64,000 bases of DNA from Hydractinia symbiolongicarpus. Taxonomy: Eukaryota > Cnidaria > Hydrozoa > Anthoathecata > Hydractiniidae. The number at the start of each line of letters is the position of its first letter. Positions within the stretch are counted from its first letter, which is position 1. This document shows, piece by piece, positions 61,689-64,000 of this stretch. The position numbers were made by a program, and so were the translations under genes. The DNA is taken from the NCBI RefSeq assembly GCF_029227915.1, contig NC_079881.1, positions 27,753,501-27,817,500 of the forward strand, read 5' to 3'. The notes under the pieces are model-generated. The model did not search any database, was not told where the DNA came from, and saw only the letters and a list, made by a program, of their open reading frames with translations.

Positions 61689-64000
61689 TGAGTTTACTCC
61701 CTGGGTACTTTCTTTGTATACTTTTGACTATACGGGCCAAGCCCGGGATTTACGGGAAATCGCGGGTTTTCGTTTGCCGGCGATTAAACTTCTTTTATTC
61801 AGCGTCTCATCAAAAATGAAAATATTTTTGAAAACTACAAGTCTCATGCGTTTTAGTGGTGAAAAAATAATTAAAAAAATCGTTCGGGAAATGAGTTTAC
61901 TCCCTGGGTACTTTCTTTGTATACTTTTGACTATACGGCCAAGCCCGGGATTTACGGGAAATCGCGGGTTTTCGTTTGCCGGCGATTAAACTTCTTTTAT
62001 TCAGCGTCTCATCAAAAATGAAAACATTTTTGAAAACTACAAGTCTTATGCGTTTTAGTGGTGAAAAAATAATTTAAAAAATTGCTCTGAAAATGAGTAT
62101 CTCACAGGGTACATTCTTTGTATACATTCGACTATGCGGGCCAAGCCCGGGATTTGCGGGAAATCGCGGGTTTTCGTTTGCCGGCGATTAAACCTCTTTC
62201 ATTAGGCGTTTCATCAAAAATGAAAACATTTTTGAGAACTACAAGTCTCATTCGTTCTAGTGGTGCAGAAATAATTTGAAAAATCGTTCGGGAAATCAAT
62301 TTACTCCTTGGGTACTTTCTTTATATATATTCAACTATACGTGCCAAGCCCGGGATTTACGGGAAATCGGGGGTTTTCGTTTGCAGGCGATTAAACTTCT
62401 TTTACTCAGCGTCTCATCAAAAATGAAAACAAGTTTGAAAACTACAAGTCTCATGCGTTTTAGTGGTGAAAAAATAATTGAAAAAATCGTTCGGGAAATG
62501 AGTTTACTCCCTGGGTACTTTCTTTGTATACTTTTGACTATACGGGCCAAGCCCGGGATTTACGGGAAATCGCGGGTTTTCGTTTGCCGGCGATTAAACC
62601 TCTTTCATTAAGCGTCTCATTAAAAATGAAAACATTTTTAAAAACTACAAGTCTCATTCGTTCTAGTGGTGCAGAAATAATTTGAAAAATCGTTCGGGAA
62701 ATCAGTTTACTCATTGGGTACTTCCTTTATATACATTCAACTATACGGGCCAAGCCCGGGATTTACGGGAAATCGCGGGTTTTTGTTTGCTGGCGATTAA
62801 ACTTCTTTTATTCAGCGTCTCATCAAAAATGAAAACATTTTTGAAAACTACAAGTCTCATGGGCTTTAGTGGTTAAATAATAATTTAAAAAATCGTTCGG
62901 GAAATGAGTTTACTCCCTGGGTACTTTCTTTGTATACTTTTGACTATACGGGCCGAGTCTGGGATTTACGTGAAATCGCAGGTTTTCGTTTGCCGGCGAT
63001 TAAACTTCTTTTATTCAGCGTCTCATCAAAAATGAAAACATTTTTGAAAACTACAAGTCTCATGCGATTTAGTGGTGAAAAGATAATTTAAAAAATCGTT
63101 CTGGAAATGAGTTTACTCAAAGGGTACTTTCTTTGTATACATTCGACTATACGGGACAAGCCCGGGATTTACGGAAAATCGCAGGTTTTCGTTTGCCGGC
63201 GATTAAACCTCTTTCATTAAGCGTCTCATTAAAAATGAAAACATTTTTGAGAACTACAAGTCTCATTCGTTCTAGTGGTGCAGAAATAATTTGAAAAATC
63301 GTTCGGGAAATTAGTTTACTCCTTGGGTACTTTCTTTATATACATTCAACTATACGGGCCAAGCCCGGGATTTACGGGAAATCGCGGGTTTTCGTTTGCT
63401 GGCGATTAAACTTCTTTTATTCAGCGTCTCATCAAAAATGAAAACAAGTTTAAAAACTACAAGTCTCGTGCGTTTTAGTGGTAAAAAAATAATTTAAAAA
63501 ATCGTTCGGGAAATGAGTTTACTCCCTGGGTACTTTCTTTGTATACTTTTGACTATACGGGCCGAGTCTGGGATTTACGGGAAATCGCAGGTTTTCGTTT
63601 GCCGGCGATTAAACTTCTTTTATTCAGCGTCTCCTCAAAAATGAAAACATTTTTGAAAACTACAAGTCTCATGCTATTTAGTGGTGAAAAGATAATTTAA
63701 AAAATCGTTCTGGAAATGAGTTTACCCATAGGGTACTTTCTTTGTATACATTTGACTATACGGGCCAAGCCCGGGATTTACGGGAAATCGCGGGTTTTCG
63801 TTTGCCGGCGATTAAACTTCTTTTAATCAGCGTCTCATCAAAAATGAAATCGTTTTTGAAAACTACAAGTCTTATGCGTTTTAGTGGTGAAAAAATAATT
63901 TAAAAAATCGTTCTGGAAATGAGTTTACTCACAGGGTACTTTCTTTGTACACAATCGACTATACGGGACAAGCCCGGGATTTACGGGAAATCGCGGGTTT
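61689..64000 (+). repeat. 13-mer higher-order repeat (2637 bp), right copy, cut by window end
   Basis: 2312 bp matching 59052-61363. I noticed only two differences: ttaggcgtttc against ttagacgtttc (near 62214) and cgttctgg against cgctctgg (near 63911). It may continue beyond the window as a longer run of this unit. Confidence 0.9.

Larger units (their letters stand above)
1..64000 (+). repeat. 203-bp satellite DNA array, continuous head-to-tail
   Basis: The landmark TTAAAC, preceded in most copies by GCCGGCGA, recurs about every 203 bp from start to end, always in the same orientation. In the first unit the matching base lies at 18, then 221, then 424, giving a 203-bp period. Monomers of 202, 204, 200 and 227 bp occur through small indels. 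No stretch of unrelated sequence, transposon insertion or inversion was seen. Tandem arrays of this monomer size with higher-order structure are typical of eukaryotic centromeric or pericentromeric heterochromatin. That location is inferred, because the array edges are not in the window. I do not recognise the family by name. Confidence 0.97.

Noticed and set aside
1-64000. About 150 open frames of 64-121 codons on both strands, with very similar translations repeated along the window.
   Set aside because: They recur once per monomer and most start at TTG inside aatttgaaaaatcg or ctttgtatac. They are ended by TAA in the A-rich tail, and their frame is changed by the 203-bp period and by 1-bp indels. 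No ribosome-binding pattern, domain or codon signature was seen.
1-64000. CRISPR array.
   Set aside because: The whole 203-bp unit is repeated; there are no short direct repeats separated by unique spacers.
1-64000. Ribosomal DNA spacer, tRNA or other RNA gene cluster.
   Set aside because: No conserved rRNA or tRNA sequence, no tRNA-like cloverleaf and no unit containing anything but the satellite was seen.
1-64000. Transposable element insertions or long terminal repeats.
   Set aside because: No interruption of the 203-bp register larger than 24 bp was found, and the 24-bp insertion is made of satellite sequence.
1-64000. Telomeric or other simple-sequence arrays.
   Set aside because: No run of TTAGGG, TTAGG or similar short motif was seen. 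The longest homopolymer runs noticed are about nine A.

Overview
The whole 64 kb window is one uninterrupted satellite DNA array. A monomer of about 203 bp is repeated head-to-tail in a single orientation from the first base to the last, roughly 315 times. The window enters and leaves in mid-array. I see no protein-coding gene, RNA gene, transposon, inversion or non-satellite spacer. The many short reading frames are by-products of the repeat: most start at TTG, they recur once per monomer, and they are broken by the 203-bp period (not a multiple of 3) and by 1-bp indels. The window therefore suggests centromeric or other constitutive heterochromatin of a eukaryote. CpG is not depleted: a hand count on a consensus-like monomer gives 12 CpG against about 7 expected, at about 38% GC. 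That argues against a heavily CpG-methylated genome such as a vertebrate or flowering plant and fits many invertebrates. I cannot name the species.

Each monomer has a conserved GC-rich half and a more variable AT-rich half. The GC half carries four CGGG elements about one helical turn apart. It also holds a 10-bp dyad (CCCGGGATTT / AAATCGCGGG around a 5-nt loop) and the block TTTTCGTTTGCCGGCG. The AT half carries a second dyad (TCAAAAATG / CATTTTTGA around AAAA) and A-tracts. Monomers fall into recognisable classes by linked variants: heads such as cttttgac, cattcgactatg, cattggac, tatacattcaac, tacacattcgac, tacacaatcgac and cattccac; bodies ccaagcccggg or ccgagtctggg; tails such as gcgttttag, gggctttag, tcgttctag and ctatttag.

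The classes are arranged in higher-order repeats (HORs), and the HOR differs from zone to zone. 1-8.5 kb: an 11-mer (2233 bp) nested in a tandemly duplicated 18-mer (3678 bp) that carries a 24-bp insertion. 8.5-19.5 kb: a mosaic with 4-, 5-, 6- and 14-mer duplications. 19.5-25 kb: an 11-mer of 2231 bp followed by a shortened 9-mer. 25-28 kb: a 6-mer (1216 bp) followed by a 5-mer. 28-34 kb: overlapping 11-mer (2230 bp) and 13-mer (2636 bp) duplications. 34-43 kb: long-range 21-24-mer similarity with small local duplications. 43-51 kb: overlapping 16-, 15- and 13-mers. 51-59 kb: 3-, 4-, 7-, 11- and 17-mer duplications. 59-64 kb: a very recent 13-mer (2637 bp) duplication running off the end of the window.

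Nothing here works as a set of genes. What the window records is satellite evolution by unequal exchange, with some variant classes confined to part of the array. All identities and boundaries below come from reading by eye and are approximate to a few tens of bases unless stated.
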